This document shows, piece after piece, positions 1-7,997 of a DNA stretch of 64,000 nt. The position numbers and the translations under genes were made by a program. The first letter of the stretch is position 1, and each line of letters begins with the position of its first letter. The notes beneath the pieces are model-generated. The model was not told the DNA's origin, made no database searches, and worked only from the letters and a program-made list of their open reading frames with translations. The stretch is from positions 62,001-126,000 of the forward strand of contig NZ_WMBT01000005.1 in the NCBI RefSeq assembly GCF_009708075.1, read 5' to 3'. The DNA is from Paracoccus lichenicola. GTDB lineage: Bacteria; Pseudomonadota; Alphaproteobacteria; Rhodobacterales; Rhodobacteraceae.

Positions 1-862
1 TCTCGGCTCGATCAACATCGACCATGTCTATCGGCTGGACCACCTGCCCCGCCCGGGCGAGACGCTGGCCGCCCGCAGCCATGCGCAGGGTCTGGGCGGC
101 AAGGGGGCGAACCAGTCGATCGCCGCCGCCCGCGCGGGGGCCATCACGCATCACCTGGGGGCCATGGGCACGGGCGACGACTGGATCCTTGAACGGCTGG
201 CGGACCGGGGCATCTGCACCGCCGACATCGTCCGCCTGCCGGGCGAGGTCACCGGCCACGCCGTCATCCTGCTGGACCGCGAGGCCGAGAACGCCATCGT
301 CATCCACCCGGGCGCCAACCGGGCCATCACGTCCGCCATGCTGGAAAAGCCCCTGTCGGCCATCAGGCCCCGGGACACGCTGCTGGTCCAGAACGAGACC
401 AGTTGCCAGGTCGAGGCCGCGCGGATGGCGCGCGACGCGGGCGCCCGCGTGATCTATTCCGCCGCGCCCTTCGACATCGCGGCGGTCCGGGCCATCCTGC
501 CCCATGCCACGATCCTGGCCATGAACGCGGGCGAGGCCGAGGCGCTGTTCGCGGCCATCCCGGACGACCTGCCCGTGCAGGGCCTGCTGATCACGCGCGG
601 GGCCGAGGGGGCCGAATATCGCGATCTGACCACAGGCGCCGTCCATCGCCAGGCGGCCTTCGCGGTGAACCCGGCCGATACGACGGGCGCGGGCGATACC
701 TTCACGGGCTATTTCGCGGCAAGCCTGGATCGCGGGGACCAGATCGCGGCGGCCCTGCGGCTGGCGGCGGGCGCGGCCGCCCTGAAGGTCACGCGGCATG
801 GCGCGGGCGAGGCCATCCCGGGCTTGGAGGAAGTCATCGCCTTCATCGCCAACCGGAGCTAG
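1..862 (+). CDS. rbsK: Ribokinase-family (PfkB) sugar kinase, 5' truncated
   Basis: Phosphorylates a sugar, most likely ribose at O5, using ATP in the cytoplasm. The gene runs in from the left edge; the first full codon is at base 2 and the readable part begins LGSINIDHVYRLD, so only a few N-terminal residues are missing. The first PfkB signature is visible as GGKGANQ, and the second as DTTGAGDTFTGYF near the C-terminus, which carries the catalytic Asp and the anion hole. About 286 residues are present, close to the usual 300. Its stop codon overlaps that of convergent phoB. PfkB kinases differ in sugar preference; the N-terminal GSINxD favours ribokinase but another pentose or nucleoside is possible. 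Confidence 0.85.
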   Translation, partial: LGSINIDHVYRLDHLPRPGETLAARSHAQGLGGKGANQSIAAARAGAITHHLGAMGTGDDWILERLADRGICTADIVRLPGEVTGHAVILLDREAENAIVIHPGANRAITSAMLEKPLSAIRPRDTLLVQNETSCQVEAARMARDAGARVIYSAAPFDIAAVRAILPHATILAMNAGEAEALFAAIPDDLPVQGLLITRGAEGAEYRDLTTGAVHRQAAFAVNPADTTGAGDTFTGYFAASLDRGDQIAAALRLAAGAAALKVTRHGAGEAIPGLEEVIAFIANRS

Positions 863-1548
863 CCCAGCGAATAGCCCGTTCCGCGCACGGTGCGCACCGG
901 GTTGGTGCCGCCGTTCTGCATCAAGGCCTTGCGCAGGCGCCCCACATGAACGTCGATGGTGCGGGTATCCACATAGATGTCGCGCCCCCAGACCCGGTCC
1001 AGCAGCTGCTCGCGCGTCCAGACCCGGCCCGGCTTTTCCATCAGCGTGGACAGCAAGCGGAACTCGGTCGGACCCAGGTGCAGTGCCTGGCCCGCGCGAA
1101 AGACGCGATGTTCCGCCGCGTCCAGGATGATGTCGCCATAGGATAGCCGCTCGCCCATGCTGGCAGGCCGGGTCCGGCGCAGCTGCGTGCGCAGGCGCGC
1201 CATCAATTCCACCACGGAATAGGGCTTCACAACGTAATCGTCGGCCCCGGTTTCCAGGCCCCGCACGCGGTCGGTTTCCTCGCTGCGCGCCGACAGCATG
1301 ATGATGGGAATGGACCGGGTGGCGGGATCGGCCTTGACCTGGCGGCAGACCTCGATCCCCGACACCTTGGGCAGCATCCAGTCCAGCACCATCAGGTCGG
1401 GCTGTTCCTCCTGCACCAGCAGCAGCGCATCCTCGCCGTTGTCGGCGACGACGACGGCGAAGCCCTCGGCCTCGAGGTTGTATTGCAGCACCTCGCGCTG
1501 CGCGCCCTCATCCTCGACCACCAGGACGCAGGGGGATTGGCGTGCCAT
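859..1548 (-). CDS. phoB: Phosphate regulon response regulator PhoB
   Basis: Two-component response regulator that activates phosphate-starvation genes by binding Pho boxes. The protein has 229 residues: an N-terminal receiver domain with acidic pocket VEDE and the phosphoacceptor Asp56 in LDWMLP, then an OmpR-type winged helix (residues ~130-229) with the recognition region ending in TIDVHVGRLRKAL. It is the last gene of the pst-phoU-phoB operon, 5 bp after phoU. Its sensor kinase PhoR, often adjacent, is not in this window. The stop codon overlaps the stop of the convergent ribokinase gene. Confidence 0.95.
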   Translation of the reverse strand: MARQSPCVLVVEDEGAQREVLQYNLEAEGFAVVVADNGEDALLLVQEEQPDLMVLDWMLPKVSGIEVCRQVKADPATRSIPIIMLSARSEETDRVRGLETGADDYVVKPYSVVELMARLRTQLRRTRPASMGERLSYGDIILDAAEHRVFRAGQALHLGPTEFRLLSTLMEKPGRVWTREQLLDRVWGRDIYVDTRTIDVHVGRLRKALMQNGGTNPVRTVRGTGYSLG

Positions 1549-1553
1549 CCCGC

Positions 1554-2282
1554 TTAGGCCCTTGCGCCTGCGGCCGGGTCCATGCCCGGCACGCCGTTGT
1601 CCTTGGGGCGGCTTTCGTCAGGCATCTCGCCGGTGACCAGATAGATCACCTGCTCGGCGATGGCGGTGGCGAGATCCCCCATGCGTTCCACGTTCTTGGC
1701 GATGAAATGCAGGTGCATGCAGGCGGTGATGTTGCGCGGATCCTCCATCATGTGGGTCAGGAACTCGCGGAACAGCGCGTTGTACATCTGGTCCACCTCC
1801 AGGTCGCGCTGGCGCACGTCCTCGGCCAGCTGCGCATCGCGGCGGATATAGCTGTCCAGCGCGTCCTGGACCATCTTGCCGACCGCCCCGCTCATCCGGC
1901 GGAGCGCCAGGCCCGCGCCCTCGATGGGCGGCATCTGCGACAGGACATGGGTGCGCTTGGCCATGTTCTTGGCGTAATCGCCCACGCGTTCCAGCGAATG
2001 AGCGATCTTCATCACCGCCAGGACCATGCGCAGGTCGGTGGCCGTGGGGGCGCGGAGCGCGATCAGCCGGGCCGCGTCCTCGTTTAGCTGCATTTCCAGC
2101 GCGTCGATGGCCTTGTCGCGGCGGCGGACCTGTTCGGCCAGTTCCTCGTCGCGGGTTTCCAGGGCGGTGGCGGCGTCGCTGATGGCGGCCTCGACCATGC
2201 CGCCCATCTTGACCGCCAGGGCCTGGATGGTTTCCAGGTCGCGGTCGAAGGCCGAGGAGATATGCTTTTCGCGGTTCATCAT
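1554..2282 (-). CDS. phoU: Phosphate uptake regulator PhoU
   Basis: Cytoplasmic metal-binding helical protein that couples the PstSCAB importer to PhoR signalling and restrains phosphate uptake. The 242-residue product contains the two repeated three-helix PhoU domains, with the acidic metal-cluster pattern visible as ERVGDYAKN in the first repeat and ERMGDLAT in the second. The start is the first ATG of the tandem ATG ATG, preceded by an AAGGGG ribosome binding site. It lies between pstB and phoB on the same strand, in the classical alphaproteobacterial order. The reading frame stays open further upstream into pstB but that part is not coding. Confidence 0.95.
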   Translation of the reverse strand: MMNREKHISSAFDRDLETIQALAVKMGGMVEAAISDAATALETRDEELAEQVRRRDKAIDALEMQLNEDAARLIALRAPTATDLRMVLAVMKIAHSLERVGDYAKNMAKRTHVLSQMPPIEGAGLALRRMSGAVGKMVQDALDSYIRRDAQLAEDVRQRDLEVDQMYNALFREFLTHMMEDPRNITACMHLHFIAKNVERMGDLATAIAEQVIYLVTGEMPDESRPKDNGVPGMDPAAGARA

Positions 2283-2299
2283 GGCTGCCCCTTGCTGCC

Positions 2300-3100
2300 T
2301 CAGCCGATCCGGCCCGAGATATAGGCCTCGGTCCGGCTGTCCTTCGGCCTGGTGAAGATGTCGTCGGTGTCGCCGTATTCGACCAGGTTGCCCAGGTGGA
2401 AGAAGGCGGTCTTCTGGCTGACCCGTGCCGCCTGCTGCATCGAATGGGTCACGATCACCACGGAAAACTGTTCGCGCAATTCCTCGATCAGCTCCTCGAC
2501 CTGGGCGGTGGCGATGGGGTCGAGCGCGCTGCAAGGCTCGTCCATCAGCAGCACCTCAGGGCTGGTGGCAACCGCGCGGGCGATGCACAGCCGCTGCTGC
2601 TGGCCGCCCGACAGGCCGGTGCCCGGTTCGGACAGGCGGTCCTTGACCTCGTTCCACAGGGCCGCGCCGCGCAAGGCGCCTTCGACGATGCCGTCCAGTT
2701 CCGCGCGGTTGCGCGACAGTCCGTGGATGCGCGGGCCATAGGCCACGTTGTCATAGATCGACTTGGGAAAGGGGTTGGGCTTCTGGAAGACCATGCCGAC
2801 CTTGGCGCGCAGCTGCACGGGGTCTACGCGGCGGTCATAGACATCCTCGCCGTCCAGCAGGATCTCGCCCTCGACGCGCGCGATGGGGATGGTGTCGTTC
2901 ATGCGGTTGATGCAGCGCAGGAAGGTGGACTTGCCGCAGCCCGAGGGGCCGATGAAGGCCGTCACGGTCTTGTCCAGGATGTCCACGTCCACGTCCTTCA
3001 GCGCGTGCTTGTCGCCGTAGAAGACCTGCACCTTGCGGGCCTGGATCTTGATGTCCTTGGGGGTCACGGCATTCTCCACGCGGCGGTTCGTATCGTACAT
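2300..3100 (-). CDS. pstB: Phosphate ABC transporter ATP-binding protein PstB
   Basis: ATPase that powers high-affinity phosphate import with PstS, PstC and PstA. The 266-residue protein shows Walker [10 protein letters not shown] (51-59), the Q-loop in [10 protein letters not shown], the signature LSGGQQQR, Walker B LLMDEP and the H-loop VTHSMQQA. The start MYDTNRR is chosen because an AAAGGAGT ribosome binding site (3107-3114) lies just upstream; a longer in-frame start at 3121 would place this site inside the gene. It follows pstA by about 20 bp and precedes phoU by 17 bp. Confidence 0.97.
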   Translation of the reverse strand: MYDTNRRVENAVTPKDIKIQARKVQVFYGDKHALKDVDVDILDKTVTAFIGPSGCGKSTFLRCINRMNDTIPIARVEGEILLDGEDVYDRRVDPVQLRAKVGMVFQKPNPFPKSIYDNVAYGPRIHGLSRNRAELDGIVEGALRGAALWNEVKDRLSEPGTGLSGGQQQRLCIARAVATSPEVLLMDEPCSALDPIATAQVEELIEELREQFSVVIVTHSMQQAARVSQKTAFFHLGNLVEYGDTDDIFTRPKDSRTEAYISGRIG

Positions 3101-3121
3101 ATGTGGACTCCTTTGAGGCAA

Positions 3122-4456
3122 TTACCACCGGCGCTCGAACTTGCGGCGCAGCCAGATGGCCAGCACGTTCATGCACAAAAGAAAAACCAGCAGCACGATG
3201 ATCGCGCCCGAGGCCCGCTCGATGAAGGCCGGGTCGGACCGCTGCGTCCAGTTATAGACCTGCACCGGCAGGGCGGATGCCGGGTCGAACAACCCCTGCG
3301 GCAGCCCCGAGGGAATGTCGCGGATAAAGGCCACCATGCCGATCAGCAGCAAGGGCGCGGTTTCGCCCAGGGCCTGCGCCAGGCCCAGGATCATGCCGGT
3401 CAGGATGCCGGGCGTGGCCAGCGGCAGCACGTGGTGGAACACCGACTGCATCCTGGACGCGCCCACGCCCAGGGCCGCGTCGCGGATCGACGGCGGCACC
3501 GCCTTCAGCGCGGCGCGGGTCGGGATGATGATGCGCGGCAGCGTCATCAGCGTCAGCACCAGGCCCCCCACGATGGGCGCCGATTGCGGCAGGCCCGCGA
3601 AGTTGATGAAGGCCGCCAGCCCCAGGATGCCGAAGACGATGGACGGCACGGCGGCAAGGTTCGAGATGTTGACCTCGATGATGTCGGTCCAGCGGTTCTT
3701 GGGGGCGAATTCCTCCAGGTAGATGGAGGCGGCGACGCCGATGGGCACCGCCAGGAACAGCACCACCAGCATCATGTAGAACGACCCCACGATGGCCGCG
3801 CCCACGCCCGCGGCTTCGGGGCGCTGGTCGGACGCGTCGGCAAGCCTGAGGAAGTTCCAGTTGAAGCGGGTCACGATCTCGCCCCGATTAGCCAGTTCTT
3901 GCGCCAGTTGCAGTTGGGCGGGCGAGGTGTTGCTGTCGCGCGCGGCACTGTCCATCGTCACGCGGCCCTTGAAATACCCGTCGATGCGGCCCCCGGTCAG
4001 CACGTCGAATTCGACGGTCTGGCCGACCAGGTCCGGTTCGGCCAGCACGCGGTCGCGCACCTGGGCCGAGGCTTCCTTGGAAATCAGGCCGTCGATGTCC
4101 TTGTCCGACAGCCCCTCGATCCGGATGCCGTGGCGCGCGACGGTGGCCTCGACTGCGGCATCCAGCACGCGGCCATAGGACAGGGTCAGCACCTTGGCCA
4201 TTTCCGCCGGGTCGCGGTTGCCCTTGGGGTCCAGCACGGCCGGGTCCAGGGTCACGGGGATGTTCAGATAGGTCTGGCGGAAGGCCCCCGCCCCGGCTGT
4301 CAGGATGGTCGCCAGCAGCACCACCAGCGCGATCATGGAAATCGCGATGGCGATGATCCCATACCAGCGAAAACGTTTCTCGGCGGCGTTGCGGGCCTTG
4401 GTGCGCGCGTCCTGCTGCAACAGGGATGCGGGCTTGTGGTCGGGATCATCGGTCAT
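3122..4456 (-). CDS. pstA: Phosphate ABC transporter permease PstA
   Basis: Inner-membrane permease subunit of the phosphate importer. The 444-residue product is much longer than the ~296-residue E. coli protein because an extra soluble segment (about residues 65-200) sits between the first membrane helix and the BPD-transport core; such long PstA proteins are usual in alphaproteobacteria. The core contains the EAA-type loop around IRDAALGVGASRMQSVFHHVLPLATPG (quoted in part: ALGVGASRMQ). The start ATG overlaps the pstC stop as ATGA (4453-4456), which indicates translational coupling. Confidence 0.93.
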   Translation of the reverse strand: MTDDPDHKPASLLQQDARTKARNAAEKRFRWYGIIAIAISMIALVVLLATILTAGAGAFRQTYLNIPVTLDPAVLDPKGNRDPAEMAKVLTLSYGRVLDAAVEATVARHGIRIEGLSDKDIDGLISKEASAQVRDRVLAEPDLVGQTVEFDVLTGGRIDGYFKGRVTMDSAARDSNTSPAQLQLAQELANRGEIVTRFNWNFLRLADASDQRPEAAGVGAAIVGSFYMMLVVLFLAVPIGVAASIYLEEFAPKNRWTDIIEVNISNLAAVPSIVFGILGLAAFINFAGLPQSAPIVGGLVLTLMTLPRIIIPTRAALKAVPPSIRDAALGVGASRMQSVFHHVLPLATPGILTGMILGLAQALGETAPLLLIGMVAFIRDIPSGLPQGLFDPASALPVQVYNWTQRSDPAFIERASGAIIVLLVFLLCMNVLAIWLRRKFERRW

Positions 4457-5658
4457 TCGTATTGCTCGCGATATTTGCGCACGATGATCAGCGCGACCAC
4501 GTTGAGCGCCAGGGTGATGACGAACAGCGTCAGCCCCAGGGCGAAGGCCACCAGCGTTTCGGGCGAATTGAAGTCGCTGTCGCCGGTCAGCTGGCTGACG
4601 ATCTTGACGGTGATGGTGGTCATCGCCTCCAGCGGGTTGAGGCTCATCTGCGCGGCCGCGCCCGCGCCCAGAACCACGATCATCGTTTCCCCGATGGCGC
4701 GGCTGGCGGCCAGCAGGACGGCGCCGACGATGCCCGGAAGCGCGGCGGGCAGCACCACCTGGCGCACGGTTTCCGACGGCGTTGACCCCAGGCCAAGCGC
4801 CCCGTCGCGCAGGCTTTGCGGCACCGCGTTGATGATGTCGTCGGACAGCGAGCTGACGAAGGGAATCAGCATGATGCCCATCACCAGACCGGCCGTCAGG
4901 ACGGACGTTCCCGAATTGCCCAAGCCCAAGGGCTGCGCGAAGTAATCGCGCAGCAGCGGCCCCACGGTGATCAGCGCGAACAGGCCATAGACGATTGTGG
5001 GGATGCCCGCCAGAACCTCGATGGCCGGTTTCACGAAACCCCGCACCCAGCGGGACGCGTATTCCGACATGTAGACGGCAGCGAACAGCCCGATGGGCAC
5101 CGCCACCAGCAGCGCGATGGCCGAGACATACAGCGTGCCCCACAGCAGCGGCAGGATGCCCAGTTGCGAATTGCCCTGAAAGCGCGGCGTCCATTCGGTG
5201 CCGAAGAAGAAAGTTTTCCAGTCATAGACCTGGAAGAAACGCCCGGTCTCGAAGACCAGCGACAGGACGATCCCCAGCGTGGTGACGATGGCGATCAGCG
5301 AACACAGCATCAGAAGGCCCAGCACCATGCGCTCGACCGCGTTGCGGGCCTGGTATTGCCGGCCGATGCGCGTCACGCCAAGGCCCAGGCCAATCACGGC
5401 GGCGACCAGGGCCAGGATGCCGACCACCGGGCCGGTCTCGTCCGTCAGCACGCCCGCCATGCGCAGGATGGCCGCGACGGCCAGCACCCCCAGCGACGGC
5501 AGCAGCGCCATCAGCCCGACGCTGGTGCCGTGATAGGTGGGACGGCTGTGCAGCGCGCGGGCATCCGGCCCGGCAGTCGCGAAGGCGCGGCTGCGGCCCA
5601 GGATGTAACCGGCGGCGGCCAGCAGGAAACTTGCGAAAAAGGCCCATGACAGCGGCAT
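4453..5658 (-). CDS. pstC: Phosphate ABC transporter permease PstC
   Basis: Second inner-membrane permease of the phosphate importer, partner of PstA. The 401-residue protein has an N-terminal helix pair, a linker, and the conserved six-helix BPD-transport core with the EAA loop ALGLGSTPSETVRQVVLPAALPG (key part GLGSTPSE). It begins MPLSWAFFAS at 5658 and is separated from the upstream pstS by a 69-bp gap that contains a strong hairpin. Its stop is shared with the pstA start as ATGA. It is longer than E. coli PstC (319 residues), as is common in this class. Confidence 0.93.
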   Translation of the reverse strand: MPLSWAFFASFLLAAAGYILGRSRAFATAGPDARALHSRPTYHGTSVGLMALLPSLGVLAVAAILRMAGVLTDETGPVVGILALVAAVIGLGLGVTRIGRQYQARNAVERMVLGLLMLCSLIAIVTTLGIVLSLVFETGRFFQVYDWKTFFFGTEWTPRFQGNSQLGILPLLWGTLYVSAIALLVAVPIGLFAAVYMSEYASRWVRGFVKPAIEVLAGIPTIVYGLFALITVGPLLRDYFAQPLGLGNSGTSVLTAGLVMGIMLIPFVSSLSDDIINAVPQSLRDGALGLGSTPSETVRQVVLPAALPGIVGAVLLAASRAIGETMIVVLGAGAAAQMSLNPLEAMTTITVKIVSQLTGDSDFNSPETLVAFALGLTLFVITLALNVVALIIVRKYREQYE

Positions 5659-5692
5659 TCGGGCGGTCCCTTGCGAGAAACGGAAAGGCGGC

Positions 5693-5719
5693 GGGCGGCA
5701 CGGTTTTCCCGTGCCGCCC
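5693..5719 (-). promoter_or_regulatory. Intercistronic hairpin between pstS and pstC
   Basis: A perfect 11-bp stem (GGGCGGCACGG, 5693-5703, with CCGTGCCGCCC, 5709-5719) closes a 5-base loop in the short gap after pstS. No U-run follows it on the transcribed minus strand, so it is unlikely to be a full terminator. In binding-protein-dependent transport operons such hairpins protect the upstream message or partly stop transcription, giving more binding protein than permease. That role is inferred from position. Confidence 0.6.
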
Positions 5720-5727
5720 CCTTGGCA

Positions 5728-6756
5728 TTACTGCATGGTGGTCCCGGCGGCCACGGCTTCCTGGGTCGCGGCCAGTTCGGGGTCCGAGACCAGGCCGTAT
5801 TCGGCCAGCGGGCCATCGGGACCGGCGATCTCGTCGGCCACGAAGAACTGCACGAATTCGGGCAGGCCGGGGATCACCTCGAAATGCGCGGCCTTCACAT
5901 AGAAGAACAGCGGCCGCGACACCGGGTATTCGCCCGAGGCGATGGTCTCGGTGGACGGCGTGACGCCGCCGATGGTGCCGACCTTCAGCTTGTCGGTGTT
6001 GTTTTCATAGAAGGACAGGCCGAACACGCCGATCCCGTTGGGCGAGGATTCGATCCGGGACAGCGTTTCCGTGTAATCGCCGTCGATGTCCACGGCCTTC
6101 CCGTCGGTGCGCAGGGTGGTGCAGGCTTCCTCGGCCGCGTCCTCGTCCATGCCCGAGGCGACAAAGGCCTCCATGGCGCCCGATTCCTCGCAGCCGGCCA
6201 GGATGACCTTTTCCTCGAAGACCTCGCGGGTGCCGTGCTTGGTGCCGGGGATGAAGGCCAGGATTTCCTGCGCGGGCAATCCTGGGTTCACCTCGTTCCA
6301 GTTGGCCGCCGTGTTATCGACGACCTGGCCGTCACGCACCACCTTCGCGGACAGGGCATTGAACCAGTCGGCGGGGGTGAAGGCGAAATCCGGCGCGGCG
6401 GCGGCGGTCGCGAAGACGATCCCGTCATAGCCGATGCGCACCTCCATGATGTCGGTCACGCCGTTGGCGGTGCAGGTCTCGCGTTCGGCGTCGCGCATCG
6501 GGCGGCTGGCATTGGCGATGTCGATGGTGTTCTCGCCCACGCCTTCGCAGAATTTCTGCAAGCCGCTGCCGGTGCCGCCGGATTCCACGACCGGAACCGG
6601 GAAGTCCATGTTTTCGCCAAAGGCTTCGGCCACGATGGTCGAATAGGGCAGCACGGTGGACGAACCCGACACCTGGACCTGATCGCGGGCGGCAGCGGCC
6701 GTGGCCGAGGCGGCGATCACGGCCAGGGCCGAGACGGTGAATTTCACGGTGGACAT
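5728..6756 (-). CDS. pstS: Periplasmic phosphate-binding protein PstS
   Basis: Captures phosphate in the periplasm and delivers it to PstCA. The 342-residue precursor has a Sec signal peptide (about residues 1-23, ending ATAAAARDQ) and phosphate-binding elements typical of the PstS/SphX family: VSGSSTVLPYS near the N-terminus and ESGGTGSGLQKFC. It resembles the long PstS/SphX type rather than E. coli PstS. It is the first gene of the operon; a Pho box lies about 83 bp upstream and an AGGAG-like ribosome binding site sits before the ATG. Confidence 0.95.
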   Translation of the reverse strand: MSTVKFTVSALAVIAASATAAAARDQVQVSGSSTVLPYSTIVAEAFGENMDFPVPVVESGGTGSGLQKFCEGVGENTIDIANASRPMRDAERETCTANGVTDIMEVRIGYDGIVFATAAAAPDFAFTPADWFNALSAKVVRDGQVVDNTAANWNEVNPGLPAQEILAFIPGTKHGTREVFEEKVILAGCEESGAMEAFVASGMDEDAAEEACTTLRTDGKAVDIDGDYTETLSRIESSPNGIGVFGLSFYENNTDKLKVGTIGGVTPSTETIASGEYPVSRPLFFYVKAAHFEVIPGLPEFVQFFVADEIAGPDGPLAEYGLVSDPELAATQEAVAAGTTMQ

Positions 6757-6838
6757 GGATCTCTCCTAAATCTTTCACGCCCAAGCTGGGGGCTGTGCGT
6801 GACCTAAGCGCCACAGGTGACGCTTGTGCGAAAGAAGC

Positions 6839-6856
6839 ATGACCCTTTTATGACAA
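6839..6856 (-). promoter_or_regulatory. Pho box (PhoB binding site) upstream of pstS
   Basis: On the minus strand the two direct repeats read TTGTCAT and GGGTCAT, separated by AAAA, which gives the 11-bp period of the Pho box (consensus CTGTCAT-N4-CTGTCAT). A further TGAC element at 6818-6821 lies exactly two 11-bp turns from the proximal repeat. The site is between aroC and pstS, oriented towards pstS. PhoB encoded at the end of this operon is the expected ligand, making the operon autoregulated. Confidence 0.8.
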
Positions 6857-6881
6857 GCGGCGGTTTTTTGAAAGTTCCGCG

Positions 6882-7997
6882 TCAGTTTTCCGGCGCTCCG
6901 CCGATCCGGCCCCGCTGGCCCCCGGTCTGGGCGCGGTCCATCAGCAGGTGGTCGAGGATCACGCAAGCCGCCATCGCCTCGGCCACGGGGACGGCGCGGA
7001 TGCCCACGCAGGGATCGTGGCGGCCCTTGGTGATGAGGTCGATCTGTTGCCCGTGGCGGTCGATGGTGCGGCGCGGGGTGGTGATGGAACTGGTGGGCTT
7101 GACGGAAAAGCGCACCACGATCGGCTGGCCGGTGCTGATCCCGCCCAGAATGCCGCCCGCGTGGTTGGACAGATAGAGGGGACCGTCGTTGCCCATGCGG
7201 ATCTCGTCGGCGTTGTCGGTGCCGGTCAGGGCGGCGGCACCCATCCCCTCGCCGATCTCGACGCCCTTCACGGCATTGATCGACATCATCGCGGCAGCAA
7301 GGTCGGTGTCGAGCTTCGCGTAAATGGGCGCGCCGAGGCCGGGGGGGCAGCCCTCGACCAGCACCTCGATGGCCGCGCCGACGCTGTTCTGGTCCTTGCG
7401 GATGGCGTCCAGGTAGTCGGACCATTCCTGCACCGCCGTCGCATCCGGCAGGAAGAACGGGTTTTCCCCGATGGCATTCGCGTCGAACCGCGCCCGGTCC
7501 AGATGCAGCGCGCCCATCCGCACCATGTATCCGGTGATCCGCAGATCGGGCAGCAGGTCGCGCAGCACGGCCTGCGCCACGCCGCCCGCCGCGACCCGCG
7601 CCGCCGTTTCGCGGGCGCTTGACCGGCCACCGCCGCGATAATCGCGATGGCCGTATTTCAGGTGATAGGTGATGTCGGCGTGGCCGGGGCGGAAGGCCTG
7701 GGCGATCTCGCCATAGTCCTTGGACCGCTGGTCGGTGTTCTCGATCATCAATTGTACCGGCGTGCCGGTAGTGCGCCCCTCGAAGACGCCGGACAGGATG
7801 CGCACCTGGTCGGCCTCGCGGCGCTGCGTGGTGTGTTTCGACGTGCCGGGGCGGCGGCGGTCCAGGAATTGCTGGATCCAGGCCTCGTCCAGGGCCACGC
7901 CGGGGGGCACGCCATCGACGGTCGCGCCCAGGGCGGGACCGTGGCTTTCGCCCCAGGTGGTGAACCGGAACGCGCGACCGAAGGTGTTGAAGCTCAT
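6882..7997 (-). CDS. aroC: Chorismate synthase
   Basis: Final step of the shikimate pathway: converts 5-enolpyruvylshikimate-3-phosphate to chorismate with reduced FMN. The 371-residue protein matches the family length and shows the three signatures in order: GESHGPALG near residue 17, the central [20 protein letters not shown] region (key part [10 protein letters not shown]) and the C-terminal [10 protein letters not shown] stretch. Its start overlaps the mutS stop as ATGA (7994-7997), so it is translated with mutS. The pst Pho box starts 40 bp beyond the gene end. Confidence 0.97.
   Translation of the reverse strand: MSFNTFGRAFRFTTWGESHGPALGATVDGVPPGVALDEAWIQQFLDRRRPGTSKHTTQRREADQVRILSGVFEGRTTGTPVQLMIENTDQRSKDYGEIAQAFRPGHADITYHLKYGHRDYRGGGRSSARETAARVAAGGVAQAVLRDLLPDLRITGYMVRMGALHLDRARFDANAIGENPFFLPDATAVQEWSDYLDAIRKDQNSVGAAIEVLVEGCPPGLGAPIYAKLDTDLAAAMMSINAVKGVEIGEGMGAAALTGTDNADEIRMGNDGPLYLSNHAGGILGGISTGQPIVVRFSVKPTSSITTPRRTIDRHGQQIDLITKGRHDPCVGIRAVPVAEAMAACVILDHLLMDRAQTGGQRGRIGGAPEN

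Noticed and set aside
2396..4945. Long open frame on the plus strand opposite pstB and pstA
   Set aside because: It is an antisense shadow created by GC-rich codon bias; its translation is low-complexity (Gln, His, Arg, Gly rich) with no domain, and pstB/pstA on the other strand have clear motifs.
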